Assembly: GCA_030426085.1 (NCBI GenBank)
Contig: JAUHYW010000014.1
Span: 1 to 64,000, forward strand
DNA from: a bacterium
GTDB taxonomy: Bacteria > Myxococcota_A > Bradymonadia > UBA7976 > UBA1532
Direction: 5' to 3'
Length of the DNA: 64,000 nucleotides
Below are positions 41,701 to 46,442 of the stretch, piece by piece. Positions within the stretch are counted from its first letter, which is position 1, and every line of letters begins with the position of its first letter. The notes beneath the pieces are model-generated. The model ran no database searches. It was given only the letters and a program-made list of their open reading frames with translations, and was not told the origin of the DNA. The position numbers and the translations under genes are program-made.

Positions 41701-41882
41701 GCCACCTGCTGCGCAGCCTCGTGCGCAAGGGCCAGCGGGTCCGCTACCGGGCCCGCATCGGCGAGATGGGCAGCTCGGGCCGCACGACCGGCACCCACCT
41801 GCACTACGAGGTCCGGGTCGACGGCAACCCCCGCGATCCGATGAACTTCATCCAGGCCGGGCGCTACGTCTTCAAGCGGTAG
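20796..41882 (+). CDS. Giant trans-envelope zinc ribbon-GYF-TPR-TM-double LytM (M23) protein
   Basis: Encodes 7,028 residues in one uninterrupted frame. Order: an MJ0042-type zinc ribbon with Cys5, Cys8, Cys27, Cys30; a GYF_2-like domain (53-96: W54, GPF at 64-66, VW at 86-87, W94); a TPR solenoid (about 115-6250); an acidic and Ala-rich linker; a basic patch (RRTSPRRR), then one transmembrane helix (6464-6485); a coiled coil (about 6490-6650); and two M23 peptidase domains. The first has His6699-x3-Asp6703 and His6802-Leu-His6804; the second has His6922-x3-Asp6926 and His7001-Leu-His7003, so both keep the zinc ligands. The positive-inside rule puts the TPR part in the cytoplasm and the peptidases in the periplasm. 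ATG 20796 is preferred because it begins the zinc ribbon directly; TTG 20790 adds two residues, and no clear ribosome-binding site is seen. Coupling an internal signal to peptidoglycan cleavage is inference. Confidence 0.93.
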   Translation: MLLVCPDCSHRYRIPAGDDGRVLRFACRKCGAAIDSRQHRSEDALPTLAEGSGWLVIHGGRASGPFDTRALVGMARARRFGARSLVWSDGAEAWNVAGNTPPLGPARAVAWWVKIDDAEVDPIVAGLGQVLAARPGHGPSVDALEKLIRVGRGGAAARAHFERALLDGGERRRLVDVLEDRLALTDARADRVALRARIGGLYEALGEPAAAAAAYAEALRDTPHELALIEGLLRTSEGDATHLIRRLEGAIDGLDPEEAARVRLRIARIHADGDRPEAALTALDTVDTHISGPEARALRVELYRRLARWPALAALYAEIASETTGGERRDALRSLAELLGGTLGDPAAAAATWATLADEWPEDDDAVERLAALVGAHPELDEPAAILDRTLETRGDWAGVYALRAGRIDHAPPGSARAGAMAALAALCVERLGDAPAAYTWAARAVAERPYAEDYRRLHAELARAAERLSAWVDAAVAAFEADPALVDVYVEAAASMPLSDVDRERLHRAVLRLAPGHDEAFAVLRAMADGPQRLHALIDARLAVAPDERRALLAERAAIEAGPLADPERAWATWGVLLDSGPDRAALEARLALAERLEDPARRLGALDALRAVEADAARRLTLDRAAARLAGELGDAADAIARWEAIFESGAGDPAESVDALVELCAAAGDDAGCIRALERRRALVGALASADLRRLAALYHRAGQREPARAAFRVLVDRDPTDDDALDGLEAASDDPRDHFEVAVLRLARADDKGTALAALVPLADAVAEDRAGLIFAAASVVHTGDDAGAGRQIELRMQPDARPLLIDAWGQAAAAHGHAALYRRRAGWCEAAGRATDARADWRMACAADPEDPSSWRARMRLAEGVGDIDEVLLCLDALIDLDDARPLYRRRGALLAEQGRTADAIEAWRAARCPDDPKADAPALDALIDLYDPTDDREALAAALDERARIAEASGEAVAGDLAARQARLAEADNRIEAAIAAWERALDLGFAPTTALAALEPLYAIEGRIDDQARTLGRHIAQVEGAERRALRARRARLLTLAGDAEGALSEWDATLAEAPGDLDALWAAYELRVERGDWPEAVESARRLLATLPADDPRSDALCRARARALVDPLDRPAEAVDAWSAVLARAAGDSEALDALEALYARLDDPAGLVSTLERRRARGERPDGALLRRIGALRVDRLGDADGALAAFDGALALDPGDGAAFERAVAILDARADAAGALDRIERHVAHAPEPIALHARAAALAEQLERPEAALAHVAAAMRAGGRDADFGDVAERLAGRGAGWETPAAAWEAALADVRGTPASLPLHRRLMAWARDPLADAPRALRHAAGVLALEPADVEALTVRADCGAEPATVAEALGRLYSISEDGRGRRARRLGALHAGPLDDPARAAHWFERALEADPTDSEALAGLGEVYRGDENWPALRIVRLRQADRVRSDLEAGRGSLEVHAALLAEAARLSARLGAPGQALDDWAEVLGVDPRHAEALSEARALHRAAGDWAAAVELGERLLEQVEDGDLRRDQARILDERLDRAEPAIAAWRALLAAAPDDPEALAALDRRFTLAGAPGELAGILTARLRLDPEDADLWVRLGVARRAVGDIERARAAFDEALSRAPTHQDAFEAGLALAAGPAEVLDRIEAHLAHTDPGARHALGLHARAIDAALAAAPARAVPHLAAALAATRDDARFGPPAERVAAATGERAPVIEAWRAAAVEADRREALPLHRRILRWSTERPDDAAPHAEALLVADPDDVEALTALGRASDPRIRADALARLHPLTDEADQRAERAAAVADIHAHALDDPRAAVGWYESALADRPDDPALLDRLADAHRAAGDRFALCRTHRRQAAAARGAARIAFRAEAARLATALGDPHAARDWAAVLADAPDHREALEAALDLARQRGDAAAMIDLGDRLLALVAPDEPARPELLRAQARLLAASESRSERAIDLWRAVLDAAPGDAEALDALDDLYGAVGDAHGLLAVLDARRAGRPAPGLLVRSGDIRRAELGDDRGALADYDAALAADPLHGEAFDRACALCAALGDTAGELDRIEARLERVEAATARGALRERAGALAERSERPPAALRHWSAAARLTGDDARIGPTVERLAAETGDWATPAAAWRAALIGRSAADALPLRRRLLAWARGPLADEAEARVHAEHILALAPTDRDALEASAEAAANPAERIAALSRLHAIAEAPAERAALARELGRLHAADAPGRGARWFEAALDADPTDRAALEGLAELHRARDARAPLLAVRLRQAELDGDARWLVEAARLAEQLGRLDEATTLWQRVVGAADPDGSVEALDGELSVDHALRALTRLLDGQARWAELDDVLALRIEQADAETRRTLWRRRAALAAERLDDPEAALAAWRAILADDPDDEEALWAALASSEGPDRTALRRRLVARLPAGDERRIELLRALAREAGPRSRARAWAAVLEDAPGDAEALDALEAACEAAEDWPALVRVLLERVGDPPSDAGRLLRVARLRDERLGDPRAAAEAYAALLGLTPDDEDAFARLVELYIAAGDPAAALARIESRLDRTRDPAARLALHRRAAELADARLGRPAEALAHICRAFAESRDDARFGPEAARLARQLDDWTAPVAAWSGAIDGVPAAAALALHLRLGGWAAGPMGDPRLARRHYRAALALEPGHHEALRALAALAEDDPADRAEALEGLLAAEADPEARRALAVRLGDLYAGPLADPDRAVARYRAALDGVDDAEALAGLARVHASRGAWAPLLAVRARQITRLDGPARAATRVEMARLAERLGRVDAAIEAWRTAIEEGADPHAALPALDAWLTAHRRWAPLADVIIRRIALAAGDRSTERALRARLAALRADRLDDPEGARAEWAALHRLDPRDREALRALRALADGPEARVEANRRLLDALPGGDPDRGPLRREIARICTRPPPAGLDRPAEAIAAWQLILDETPGDAEALDALEALHARAHDPAALIEVLRLRHAAAPSTALRLRIGGLHESAGAPAEALAEYRAVLDAAPGHAEAFARARRLLIAAGDGPGLRALVEGRLARVAEPAARRALAEEAARLAEEQGDLPRAVHWLGEAFATCRDDAAYGDGMARLADLAEARTAAVARWRAAAEALAGTPEAIPLHLRLHAWLAPVDPAAAAAELAEAARLAPDDPRVLRIRARAAEGDHDHPTLLRALLALRRQAADSTRVDLTRRIARLLAGPLDNPEAALAEYTRLLDARPDDGEALARRADLLRRLDRPEALFAVLGELLDRDPDPDRRRALLEERAALAERQGWTDAAIDGWRAVLASSERSDAAWAALETLYAADGRLDDLEALFVRRAAAEPDPTAATLRVRAARVAESRADAAAARAHYEAALTHDPDCAPALRALAALHARAGDTAARARLEARLAAGLPDDTPEAVDRWRAIGRMCQGAGDAAQAIEAWSHVRRAVPDDEEALAALGELYALVGDDGALADALADRAGALTDGGARAALLARVGGLRAGIGDTPGAIAAWRAVFRLDPAADEPFDALETLLAGDWPALAGLLLERAAALPAGPRRVALRLRAAELLAERAARPGDALAARLAVFADQPDDAAHGAVIDALADAADGHARAAAAYTMALDRGLPVERAVPLRMRLARWQSGPLGAPEDAIAQYCAVLDRVPDHAEALARMEALRAEIGDWSALASLLQQRVARAADDESRLSALRRLGRVQARQAGAAQAAIATWRRIRRARPDDDEAADALLRLYRETERWPALVRALEELPPTPARLREIAGLCRGALDDAPRAIDALERARAIDPDDPETGAALLDAYRGAGRWADMRALYADLVRRRPPAERPALYRDLAALLEEHLADADAAADAWRAVVRLVPTDAEAVTALDRIERAAGRHGPLADVWARHVAALPAEQSVPARLTLAGLYRAAGDPYRAIDALRPALDLPRGRADVLRALADLYAGTGDWRYCAEVLDREIRLAPPAERVARLREAVEVRERHLRDPLGAFERVAEAWRLEPADESLAVDAARLSNRVGRPRALLDLYREIQGRVSAVPARGRVLRAAARLARQLGDAGTEADAWRALHDAVDPDDREALDGLIRLLSADGAWSALRPMLEARMALDPAAGTALALAVLTAEHLARPGEAAGWYRRALALDPGDRRALAGLVDIERSREAWPALYHALDRLAERLDGPEEAAVRAEQATLAAERLGRPADARRLWETVLRLRGADDAEALAALDRLLSGGDDDRALIDVLERRLAAGESPAPLHVRLAEVHAGQGRAPAALDHWRRALDAEPDCVPALWAVHQGSDDPAEVIATRRRLLARLGPDDPRRLSLLRAHARHTADSGDAAAAIAAWRAVRAEAALDAEAVAALAALYAQIDERAALADLLAETGADRLRAAQLYVELGRPRVARRLFERILAADPAHAEASAALADIHRAALRWPALADVLRARIEATGDATTRAAVRRELAEIQHRRLRDPGAALETSIAAFDERPDPAAIPALNALAAETGAWPALADCAERALDAGEADPAPLHRWLTALYAEHLEMPQAAAAHARRAWRLTGDDAARARLEALLTAAEDWDGLAEVWAAHADRLPADAQREALVALARLHAERRGDPAAATAVWQDVLAADPRDADALDALAALHRESDRLDELCAVLERRFEQAEDVDARIELAGQIAELAAHLGDPMRAVPPLRAVVDATGRPALSDRLAALLRSAGRSSEALAVRLEAVSRLPDAEARGRALVALADDLRAPGRPPRWRGLRMAWPDDAPGWQAVDALLEAVGRWDDRAALATIDAEVHGGRDRWVTVARLHQDRRRDAVEALAAWQVALITAPGDAAILDAIEAIHRADGRADRFADVLRAQIDRVPPPRGAELALRLADLEARHGAPAAVADAVERALDLRADAIDAAADAMPSDDADAIRVIEHAIDGLDRLGFARAAADDRARCVTAGQRALALAEAAGRPLDERIDRRVMLAALGDTWDALYAEAVGGPLLDPLLDALVDRRPNRWRAFARRAAEQIDTAAAWARLARGLEDVAPARAPSAWKRALDHDPAHGEALVHLAASDRAMGDVDAAVRRQIVAAGIDRGQLDGLLALADDPAPSPAARHAALEAAHGIDPARTPLDSLAEARLAVGDAAGWRVALDEARRVDADPEGWAARTVTLADAGADWAALIDDDAGRLDALDGALAADDRWTDVAELRGLRAERAPSVEHHRALARVTARLGRTADAFEAWRAVLDDAPADVEALGGVAALEPELPPSSTAAVYVEQLPHVDDPAEAVTRALRLADLVERLPDPRPALDALDAALARHDDPRLVERVARAKAATGDDAGAAALWARALDAVDEAAERAARLGELADLRSRAGDLDGAFDAAAEAALLRPDSDLEDARLTRLADATDRLADRARTLGEVHDRATDPERRRALRETLAALFGGPLAGTDDAERWWRARLAADPDDAPALAALIERLQGAERWADLADLYAERAAARPSEAAALHTARARIFADRLGDPVAEREAWRAVHEVDPRDEAALRALWRLDDDPQRRDGLARALLDRLPAGDPLHPALHRWLAPRSARPASHWRAVLSADPEADDAADALEDLRRAAGDHDAVRALLDRKLARAADPDTAAEVWRAIAETERARGDGPAARAAWREVLARRPGDLRAEAALAEAHLAADDVEAWAALRLRQLDGVDDPAARAELYREVARTLEARLPDAGPAFDVVARAFAERPHDGALSAELIRLAERSGRRGALADIWRSALDRVEGRPAATLALRLAELEQRRGRMDAAAEAWRRALAADPKALPALEGLEHYALDRGDDALLADILAARLRTPSGEAEALDRWRRLARLHGEAGRVAEAEAGWHAVLQRRPDDAEALEALADVYAADAQWRALTEVLLRQLVAAEGPRAVALRRRLALVCLEELDDRAAARAALDPIADETDDPELLALLVDLTRAEADWPACAALLDRLARRTRGAQARDAWVARADIQRDHLHDPAGARASLGAAAEIEPRHRPALEGLWRLAEDADDAPAAARALARLEPLGDPDSRARWLTRLGELHADALGDPAAAVEAWHRALTADPAHGPALRRLAEHALAERRWPEAAILLDRLLAAEPDAEPSRLRERHLAAARCAEALDDDEATRRHFEAALDLDATHRPALLALADLAFRQGDWARAFQVGQALLVHHGADLEPAERADRLHRLGALKALLGEPERARAFYRQALEAWSGHGPSRRALSEAPGAPTPAPVDGDPSWIGEAELLDAEDAALEAYLYGDGPAPALDAAEEVDDFEEVADDAIEGDPAPEQPAAPPPLPAIRRTAAYASPMAPPADVEGAVERAVEGTVGRAIDRIVERIGERPVEVKPTEDLAAVTRAAESAAAEAAAAARAAEAAAEAAHAGAAAMTALPLATAAALEAPGEPRERAPVRPIKASKVRVLRRTSPRRRYLYAASAAAVLIAGLSAGLFAVQSYRLEETVEDNARLTRVSESLARRVSATQLAFERVTRELRGDPLEGDMPTERAIALFDEDGQPLDEVMLELAFRDLEMREELGAVKGILAAADAGRADATERSKALELQVATLQSHIDGLKAQQTEVHERLAGRLDQNIQAIETALTATGIDFDALADPELGKTPIVVAGLDDQPLTGAGGPFIADGTSEYVNPVPGETEVMSGFGPRGHSHHNGIDIPAPIGTAVLAVSAGEVIHVQDRVAWQGRPKWIEKNDRKIKSQGWRAGIYVELEQDDGRISRYMHLAAVAPGIEVGARVLKGQVLGSVGRTGVEKSDTHLHFELREPPSDGGRYGAALDPTAAVHKDDVDVIMGSSLLHADPSIIDVSPEAERALKSRQDAAGADEEAIVERLDGRMDRLQSLEKLLREMPLVPPVDDFKVSSRFGRRLDPLNGEWGFHGGLDIPGHEGSPIRATAPGTVVFSGDRGRYGIMVEIDHGNGVTTRYGHLLRSLVRKGQRVRYRARIGEMGSSGRTTGTHLHYEVRVDGNPRDPMNFIQAGRYVFKR
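21140..39540 (+). repeat. TPR solenoid, about 6,100 residues
   Basis: Helical repeats with the TPR pattern (W or L at position 4, G/A at 8, A at 20, P at 32) run almost without a break, for example A-x-x-x-W-x-x-x-L-x-x-x-P-x-D-x-E-A-L-x-A-L. At 34 residues per unit the space would hold well over 150 units; I did not count them one by one. Frequent signatures are DPEAL, RLA-x-LY and AI-x-AWRA. Confidence 0.88.
24702..31668 (+). repeat. Higher-order modules of about 420 and 495 residues in the TPR array
   Basis: An anchor motif, an aromatic codon (Trp, last copy Tyr) followed about 15-18 residues later by (L/I/V)-P/A-L-(H/R)-x-R-(L/I), recurs at 24702, 25968, 27219, 28698, 30183 and 31668. 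Spacings are 422, 417, 493, 495 and 495 codons. The flanking text also matches between copies, for example the preceding ARFGP or DDA-x-(F/I)-GP segment. This points to growth by duplication of whole multi-TPR blocks. Confidence 0.75.
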
Positions 41883-42031
41883 CCGCCGATACCCCGTCGC
41901 ACGCCGCCCGGATCCTCCTGCCGCCATCCGGCATCTACCGCGCGGGAATCGCCCGCCGCCGGAAGGGGAACCCGGCCCGGGCACACGCCGGAGCGCAGAA
42001 GCGCCGTCCGGTGAATCTGGGACAGAGCGAC

Positions 42032-43123
42032 ATGAAGACTCACATCGCGTTGGCCGCCGGCCTGCTGCTGGCGTCGGGGTGCAGCGAGAGCGACCCCGAA
42101 CCCCCAAAGGCCGAGGCGCCGACCGCCGAGGCCCCCGCTGCGGCGACGGCCGCGAAGCCGGCGTTCGACCGGGCCGTGCTGGCGGCGTTCGCGCCGCTGC
42201 CCGCGGTCGTCGAGGCCGAGGGCCGACCGCTCACCGAGGCCCGGGTCGAGCTCGGGCGGATGCTCTACTACGAGAACCGGATCTCGAAGAACCACGACCT
42301 CTCGTGCAACTCGTGCCACCAGCTCGACGCCTACGGGGTGGACGGGCAGGCGACCTCGCCGGGGCACAAGAAGCAGCTCGGCGCCCGCAACTCGCCGACG
42401 GTCTACAACGCCGCGGGCCACGTCGCGCAGTTCTGGGACGGGCGGGCGGCCGACGTCGAAGAGCAGGCCAAGGGCCCGGTGCTCAACCCGATCGAGATGG
42501 GCATGCCCGACGAGGGGGCGGTGCTGCGGGTCCTGCGCTCGATGCCGGGCTACGCCGCGGCGTTCGCCGAGGCCTTCCCCGGCGAGGCCGAGCCGATCAC
42601 CTACGACAACTTCGCCCTGGCCGTCGGCGCCTTCGAGCGCAAGCTGCTGACGCCCGGCCGGTGGGACGCCTTCCTCGGGGGCGACGACGCCGCGCTGACC
42701 GACGCCGAGAAGGCCGGCCTGACCGCGTTCGTGCAGACCGGCTGCACGACCTGCCACAGCGGGGCCTACCTCGGGGGGCACATGTACCAGAAGGTGGGCC
42801 TCGTCGAGCCCTGGCCCGATCAGAAGGACCAGGGCCGATACGAGGTGACCGGCGAGGACGCCGATCGGATGATGTTCAAGGTGCCCTCGCTGCGCAACGT
42901 CGCCCGTACCGGCCCCTACTGGCACGACGGCTCCGAGCCGGATCTGAAGAAGGCGGTGGTCGCCATGGCCCGGCACCAGCTCGGCAAGCCGATCGACGAC
43001 GCCACCGCCGCCTCGATCGTGACCTTCCTCGAGGCGCTGACCGGCGAGATCCCCACCGACTACATCGCCCGCCCCGATCTGCCCGCCAGCACCGACCAGA
43101 CGCCGAAGCCCGATCCCACCTGA
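42032..43123 (+). CDS. MauG/CcpA-type diheme cytochrome c peroxidase family lipoprotein
   Basis: Encodes 363 residues. The N terminus is a signal peptide with lipobox Leu-Ala-Ser-Gly-Cys (Cys at about 17), followed by a Pro/Ala/Glu tether. Two haem sites are present: CNSCH at 92-96 and CTTCH at 238-242. Family landmarks include RNSPTVYNA, FWDGRA, NPIEMGMP and KVPSLRNVARTGPYWHDGS. Members reduce peroxide or oxidise protein substrates in the periplasm; which applies here cannot be told. ATG 42032 begins the signal sequence directly; the longer ORF from 40997 is a shadow of the giant gene. It lies 149 bp after the giant gene and 133 bp before the next. The lipobox implies membrane anchoring, unlike soluble CcpA. 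Confidence 0.92.
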   Translation: MKTHIALAAGLLLASGCSESDPEPPKAEAPTAEAPAAATAAKPAFDRAVLAAFAPLPAVVEAEGRPLTEARVELGRMLYYENRISKNHDLSCNSCHQLDAYGVDGQATSPGHKKQLGARNSPTVYNAAGHVAQFWDGRAADVEEQAKGPVLNPIEMGMPDEGAVLRVLRSMPGYAAAFAEAFPGEAEPITYDNFALAVGAFERKLLTPGRWDAFLGGDDAALTDAEKAGLTAFVQTGCTTCHSGAYLGGHMYQKVGLVEPWPDQKDQGRYEVTGEDADRMMFKVPSLRNVARTGPYWHDGSEPDLKKAVVAMARHQLGKPIDDATAASIVTFLEALTGEIPTDYIARPDLPASTDQTPKPDPT

Positions 43124-43256
43124 GCGTCGCGGCCTCGGGCGCCGACGGGCGGCCGCGCCATCGGGCGAACGGCGCCCTCGCGGCGACCGGACCGCTTCCG
43201 CTACATCTCATGGTCACCCGTTCACCGCGCCGACACGCCGGCGCCGCCGAGGAGCC

Positions 43257-46200
43257 ATGATGATGCACCGTCTGTCGATCGCGTTCGCTCTCGGGGCGCT
43301 GGTCCTGGGCTGTCACGAAGGCGGTGAAGAGGCAGCGACGCCCGACGCGATGGTCGGCCCGGCGCTCGACATGACGCCGGTCGGTGACCGCGCGCTGCCG
43401 CCGCCCGACGCGGGGCCGATGGCCGACGCCGCCCCCGACGCCGCCCCCGACCTCGGCCCCCGCCCGGCGCCGGGCACCCGGGTCGAGGTCGATCTCACCG
43501 AGGCCCTCGCCCTGCGCCCCGACGCGCCCGGGGCCGGGCCGGCGCGGGCCTTCGTGTCGCTGACCGCCGACGATTTGGTGGACGGGCCCACGCCGCTGAG
43601 CCGGGTGGGGGACTACGTCCTGGAGAACGCGCGGGTGCGCTTCGTCGTCGAGGCCGCCGATCGGGCCATCGGGCCGTGCCCGTACGGGGGCAACGTCATC
43701 GACGCCGACATCCGCCGGCCGGACGGCGAGCCGGGCGGGGACAACGTCGGCGAGATCTGCCTGCTGATGAACCTGGGCCAGACGCTGCTGCCCGAGACCT
43801 ACGAGATCCTGGCGGACGGGGCCGACGGCGGCGCGGCGGTGCTGGCGGTGACCGGCTCGGCGACCCTGCTCGACTTCATCAACCTGCGGGGGTTGGTGGC
43901 GACCTTCCTCGGCGACCAGGGGCTCTCGATCGGCTACGACATCGACCGCGACCTGCCGCTGACCATCACCGCCTACTACGTGCTGCGGCCGGGGGACACC
44001 GGGGTCCGGGTCATCACGGCGCTGCGCAACGACGGGGACGAGACGCTGCACCTGCCGGTGGGCCACCTCGTCGACTCCGGGGGCGCGGTCGAGGTGCTCA
44101 ACCCGCTCAGCCCGACCGGCGGCTTCGGCAACGGCGGCTTCGGGGCCGACGCCCTGGGCGGGGTGCCGCTGACCTGGGTCGCCTTCGGGGGCGCCAACGG
44201 GGGCCACGCCTACGTGCCGCTGCCCGACCCCGACATCGACGACGACTACCCGTCGAGCGGACGCTACCTGTGGGTCGCCGGGGTGGTGGCCTCGCTCGTC
44301 GGCGCCGACGCGCTGCTGCCGGTGCTGCTGGCCCTGCCGAACCAGATCCCGAACCTGCCCGGCCTGATGCACCTCGAGCCGCGGGACGTGCAGCACCTGA
44401 CCCACTGGCACTTCGTCGGCGACGGCAGCCCGCACACGGTGGTCGACCCGGCGTGGGAGGCCCTGGGGGTCGAGACCGGGGTGGTGCAGGGCGAGATCCG
44501 GGTCGACGGGCAGCCGGACGCCGCCGCGGGCATCCGGCTGTCGGCCATCGACGGCGAGGGGCGGGCGGTGAACCAGGTCGGCGACGCGGCGCGCTACGCG
44601 ATGCGGGTACCGCCCGGCGAGTACACCCTGCGCCCGTGGAAGCGCGGCTACGTGCCGCTGGGGCCGCTGCCCACGGTGACGGTGGCGGCCGGCGAGACGA
44701 CCGAGGCCCCGCCCATCGACGTGCAGTCACCGGGCCGACTGGCGGTGGCCATCCGCCGCCCGGACGGCTCGGCGACGCCGGGGCGGGTCTTCGTGCAGTG
44801 CGTCGACGGGTGCCCGCAGTTCCCCGACGCGACGCAGCGGGACGTCGACACCAACGGCCCGCTCGATGGGATCCCGGCCCTGGAGTTCACCGGCGTCGAC
44901 GGCCTGGCCGACATCGCCCTGGCGCCGGGGCGCTACCGGGTGGTCGTCAGCCGGGGCCCGGGCTGGTCGGTCTGGCCGCCCGACGCGGTGCCCGACGGGG
45001 GGCGCGAGGTCGAGATCGTGGCCGGCGAGGCGGTGGCCCTCGACGCCGAGATCGCGCCGGTCATCGACCGCGGGGGCTGGCTCTCGGGCGACTTCCACGT
45101 GCACGGCATCAACAGCCCCGACGCGCCGATCACCCTCGAAGATCGGGTGCGCAGCTTCCTCGGCGAAGGGGTCGACGTGCTGGTGAGCACCGATCACGAC
45201 TCCATCACCGACTACCGCCCGACCATCGCCGGTCTGGGCGCCGAGGATGAGCTGATCGGGGTGGTGGGCATCGAGCTGACGACCTTCGACTACGGCCACT
45301 ACAACAGCTTCCCGCTCGTCGTCGACCCCGAGAGCCGCAACGGCGGGGCGGTCGACTGGGCCGGCGGGACCGGGCCCGGGCTCACCCCGGACGAGATCTT
45401 CCGGGCGCTCGAAGACCACAGCCCAGGGGAGCGGGTCATCCAGATCAACCACCCCGACCGGGGCGGCATCGGCGCGCTGGATGTCGACCTGCTGCGCGGC
45501 TTCAGCCGGACCCCCGCCGAGCTGTTCCGCCTGCCGCCGACCGAGCCCGATCCGGTCACCGGCGACACCGGCCTGTGGAGCGAGCGCTTCACCGCGCTCG
45601 AGATCATGAACGGCAACGGCAGCGGCAGTTTCAACGGCCGCATGCGGTGGTGGCTGACCCTCGTCGGCCGGGGCTTCACCCCCACCGCGACCGCCGTCAG
45701 CGACACCCACCGCACGATCACCACCCAGTCGGGCAGCCCCCGGTCCTACGTCGATGTCGGGGCCGGGGCCGACACCCCCGAGGCCTTCGACGGGCCCCGG
45801 TTCACCGCCGCGGTCAACGCCGGGCGGCTGTTCGGCTCGAACGGGCCGTTCGTCGACTTCTCGCTGCGCGCGGGCGAGGCGACCGCCGGCCTGGGCGATA
45901 CGCTGCGCAGCGAGCCGGGGGCGCCGGTCGAGGTGCGGGTCGACGTGCAGACCCCGGCGTGGATGGCGGTCGACCGGCTGGAGCTGTTCGTGAACATCAC
46001 CGACGCGCTGCTGCCCGATCCCGACCCGTTCGACGAGACCGCCATCCCCCCGACCCACACCGTACCGCTCGTCGAGGGCGCGCCCGAGCCGGTGGCTCAG
46101 GGGGCCGAGGCCCACGGGCGGCGGCGCTTCAGCGGCACATTCGAACTGCGGCCCGAGGTCGACAGCTACGTGGTCGGCGTCGTGCGGGGGTCGGACCACA

Positions 46201-46424
46201 TGTACCCGGTGCTGCTCAGCACCGGCGTGCGCCCGATGGCCTACACCAACCCGATCTACATCGACGTGGACGGCGGGGGCTACGACCGGTTCCCGCTGGC
46301 CGACGCCGCGGCCGCCGCCCCGAAGAAGGCCCGCCGGACCCGCCCGGCGCGGCGGCGCATGATCACGCTCGGCGAGGCGGCGCGGCTGTTCGAGTGGCTG
46401 GCGGAGGGGCACGACGGGCACTGA
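43257..46424 (+). CDS. CehA/McbA-family PHP-type metallohydrolase lipoprotein
   Basis: Encodes 1,055 residues. The signal peptide ends in Val-Leu-Gly-Cys (about residue 19) and is followed by an Asp-Ala/Pro-rich surface tether. An N-terminal beta-rich domain (about 80-420) and carboxypeptidase-regulatory-like Ig modules (about 420-600) precede the PHP-like domain: DFHVHG with His614 and His616, STDHDS with Asp646-His647-Asp648, then NHPDRGG and SDTHR, which supply further metal ligands. CehA and McbA hydrolyse carbaryl, but most family members have unknown substrates. Three ATG codons stand in a row (43257, 43260, 43263) after GAGGAG at 43249-43254; the third has the best spacing (8 bp), so the true start may be 43263. 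It converges with the FHA gene 18 bp away. Confidence 0.87.
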   Translation: MMMHRLSIAFALGALVLGCHEGGEEAATPDAMVGPALDMTPVGDRALPPPDAGPMADAAPDAAPDLGPRPAPGTRVEVDLTEALALRPDAPGAGPARAFVSLTADDLVDGPTPLSRVGDYVLENARVRFVVEAADRAIGPCPYGGNVIDADIRRPDGEPGGDNVGEICLLMNLGQTLLPETYEILADGADGGAAVLAVTGSATLLDFINLRGLVATFLGDQGLSIGYDIDRDLPLTITAYYVLRPGDTGVRVITALRNDGDETLHLPVGHLVDSGGAVEVLNPLSPTGGFGNGGFGADALGGVPLTWVAFGGANGGHAYVPLPDPDIDDDYPSSGRYLWVAGVVASLVGADALLPVLLALPNQIPNLPGLMHLEPRDVQHLTHWHFVGDGSPHTVVDPAWEALGVETGVVQGEIRVDGQPDAAAGIRLSAIDGEGRAVNQVGDAARYAMRVPPGEYTLRPWKRGYVPLGPLPTVTVAAGETTEAPPIDVQSPGRLAVAIRRPDGSATPGRVFVQCVDGCPQFPDATQRDVDTNGPLDGIPALEFTGVDGLADIALAPGRYRVVVSRGPGWSVWPPDAVPDGGREVEIVAGEAVALDAEIAPVIDRGGWLSGDFHVHGINSPDAPITLEDRVRSFLGEGVDVLVSTDHDSITDYRPTIAGLGAEDELIGVVGIELTTFDYGHYNSFPLVVDPESRNGGAVDWAGGTGPGLTPDEIFRALEDHSPGERVIQINHPDRGGIGALDVDLLRGFSRTPAELFRLPPTEPDPVTGDTGLWSERFTALEIMNGNGSGSFNGRMRWWLTLVGRGFTPTATAVSDTHRTITTQSGSPRSYVDVGAGADTPEAFDGPRFTAAVNAGRLFGSNGPFVDFSLRAGEATAGLGDTLRSEPGAPVEVRVDVQTPAWMAVDRLELFVNITDALLPDPDPFDETAIPPTHTVPLVEGAPEPVAQGAEAHGRRRFSGTFELRPEVDSYVVGVVRGSDHMYPVLLSTGVRPMAYTNPIYIDVDGGGYDRFPLADAAAAAPKKARRTRPARRRMITLGEAARLFEWLAEGHDGH

Positions 46425-46442
46425 GCCCGATCACCGGGGCGG

